From Anaerolineae bacterium (GTDB lineage: Bacteria; Chloroflexota; Anaerolineae; Aggregatilineales; Phototrophicaceae): a DNA stretch of 64,000 nucleotides. Positions 63,922 through 64,000 of the stretch are shown here, piece by piece. The DNA is taken from NCBI GenBank assembly GCA_025055175.1, contig JANWYT010000002.1:186001-250000 (forward strand), in the 5' to 3' direction. The notes beneath the pieces are model-generated. The model was not told where the DNA came from and ran no database searches. It saw nothing but the letters and a program-made list of their open reading frames with translations. Position 1 is the stretch's first letter. Each line of letters begins with the position of its first letter. Both the position numbers and the translations under genes were made by a program.

Positions 63922-64000
63922 ATATTTTTGGCTGAAAGATTGCATCGCTCTCAGACCTTGTGCAGTAAGCAGAATAACAGACCCTTCTTGTCTGATGAAG

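Overview
The window looks like chromosome from a Chloroflexota bacterium, most likely class Anaerolineae. No rRNA or other phylogenetic marker was compared, so this rests on gene style: bacterial SH3 domains joined to long Thr/Pro-rich linkers, repeated DUF4397 proteins, a SARP/BTAD-type regulator, YfhO-type membrane proteins, and a topoisomerase I carrying an N-terminal zinc ribbon. The DNA is moderately GC-rich and densely coding. I support 51 protein genes. I see no tRNA, rRNA, CRISPR array, insertion sequence or prophage. The longest gene-free stretch (50511-50802) holds a TPP riboswitch.

Layout. 1-7.3 kb: a metalloenzyme, an SH3/Thr-Pro/transmembrane/zinc-ribbon protein translationally coupled to an M23 peptidase, an orphan periplasmic-binding/SH3/CARDB protein (minus), and an MBL hydrolase overlapping greA. 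7.3-16.3 kb (minus): a two-TM protein of unknown function, then the information-processing run ffh-rpsP-khpA-rimM-dprA-manC-topA, read from a clear promoter at 16.3 kb. 16.3-21 kb (minus): GT2 glycosyltransferase, YfhO-like protein and O-antigen-ligase-like protein, coupled by overlaps. 21-22.6 kb: OsmC and a secreted helical-repeat protein. 22.6-25.4 kb (minus): rmd-gmd-tatD. 25.4-30.2 kb (minus): two large secreted DUF4397 proteins. 30.2-32.5 kb (minus): PfkB-family kinase and ahcY. 32.6-36.9 kb: nicotinate phosphoribosyltransferase coupled to a solitary CpaF/VirB11-like ATPase, then a convergent nicotinamidase-like hydrolase and a DsbA-like thioredoxin protein. 37-46 kb: pyrimidine-nucleoside phosphorylase, the tightly packed alaS / baseplate-J-like / ruvX / mltG / short lipoprotein run (minus), and tyrS. 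46-50 kb (minus): cNMP-binding protein, and S41 protease-secG-family 5 solute-binding protein. 50-53.5 kb: small unknown gene, TPP riboswitch, thiB-thiP. 53.5-56.5 kb (minus): alpha/beta hydrolase and gyrB. 56.7-64 kb: tandem acyl-CoA synthetases with an AAC(6')-Ii-like acetyltransferase, a small membrane protein, a BTAD regulator with a degenerate ATPase domain, and a serine hydrolase.

How the genes may work together. ManC makes GDP-mannose; Gmd and Rmd would turn it into GDP-D-rhamnose; the GT2, YfhO-like and ligase-like proteins could use it in a surface glycan. The nicotinamidase-like enzyme and NAPRTase form a two-step NAD salvage route. AhcY and the neighbouring kinase could clear S-adenosylhomocysteine and adenosine. 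ThiB-ThiP would import thiamine under TPP control, but no ThiQ ATPase is encoded beside them.

The most unusual items are the NAPRTase/secretion-ATPase pair, the alternative pairings in the thiB leader, the recurrent 3'-end hairpins with little or no U-tract, the BTAD regulator that keeps a Walker B but not a Walker A, and the zinc-ribbon/TopA fusion. None is proven to be a new system.
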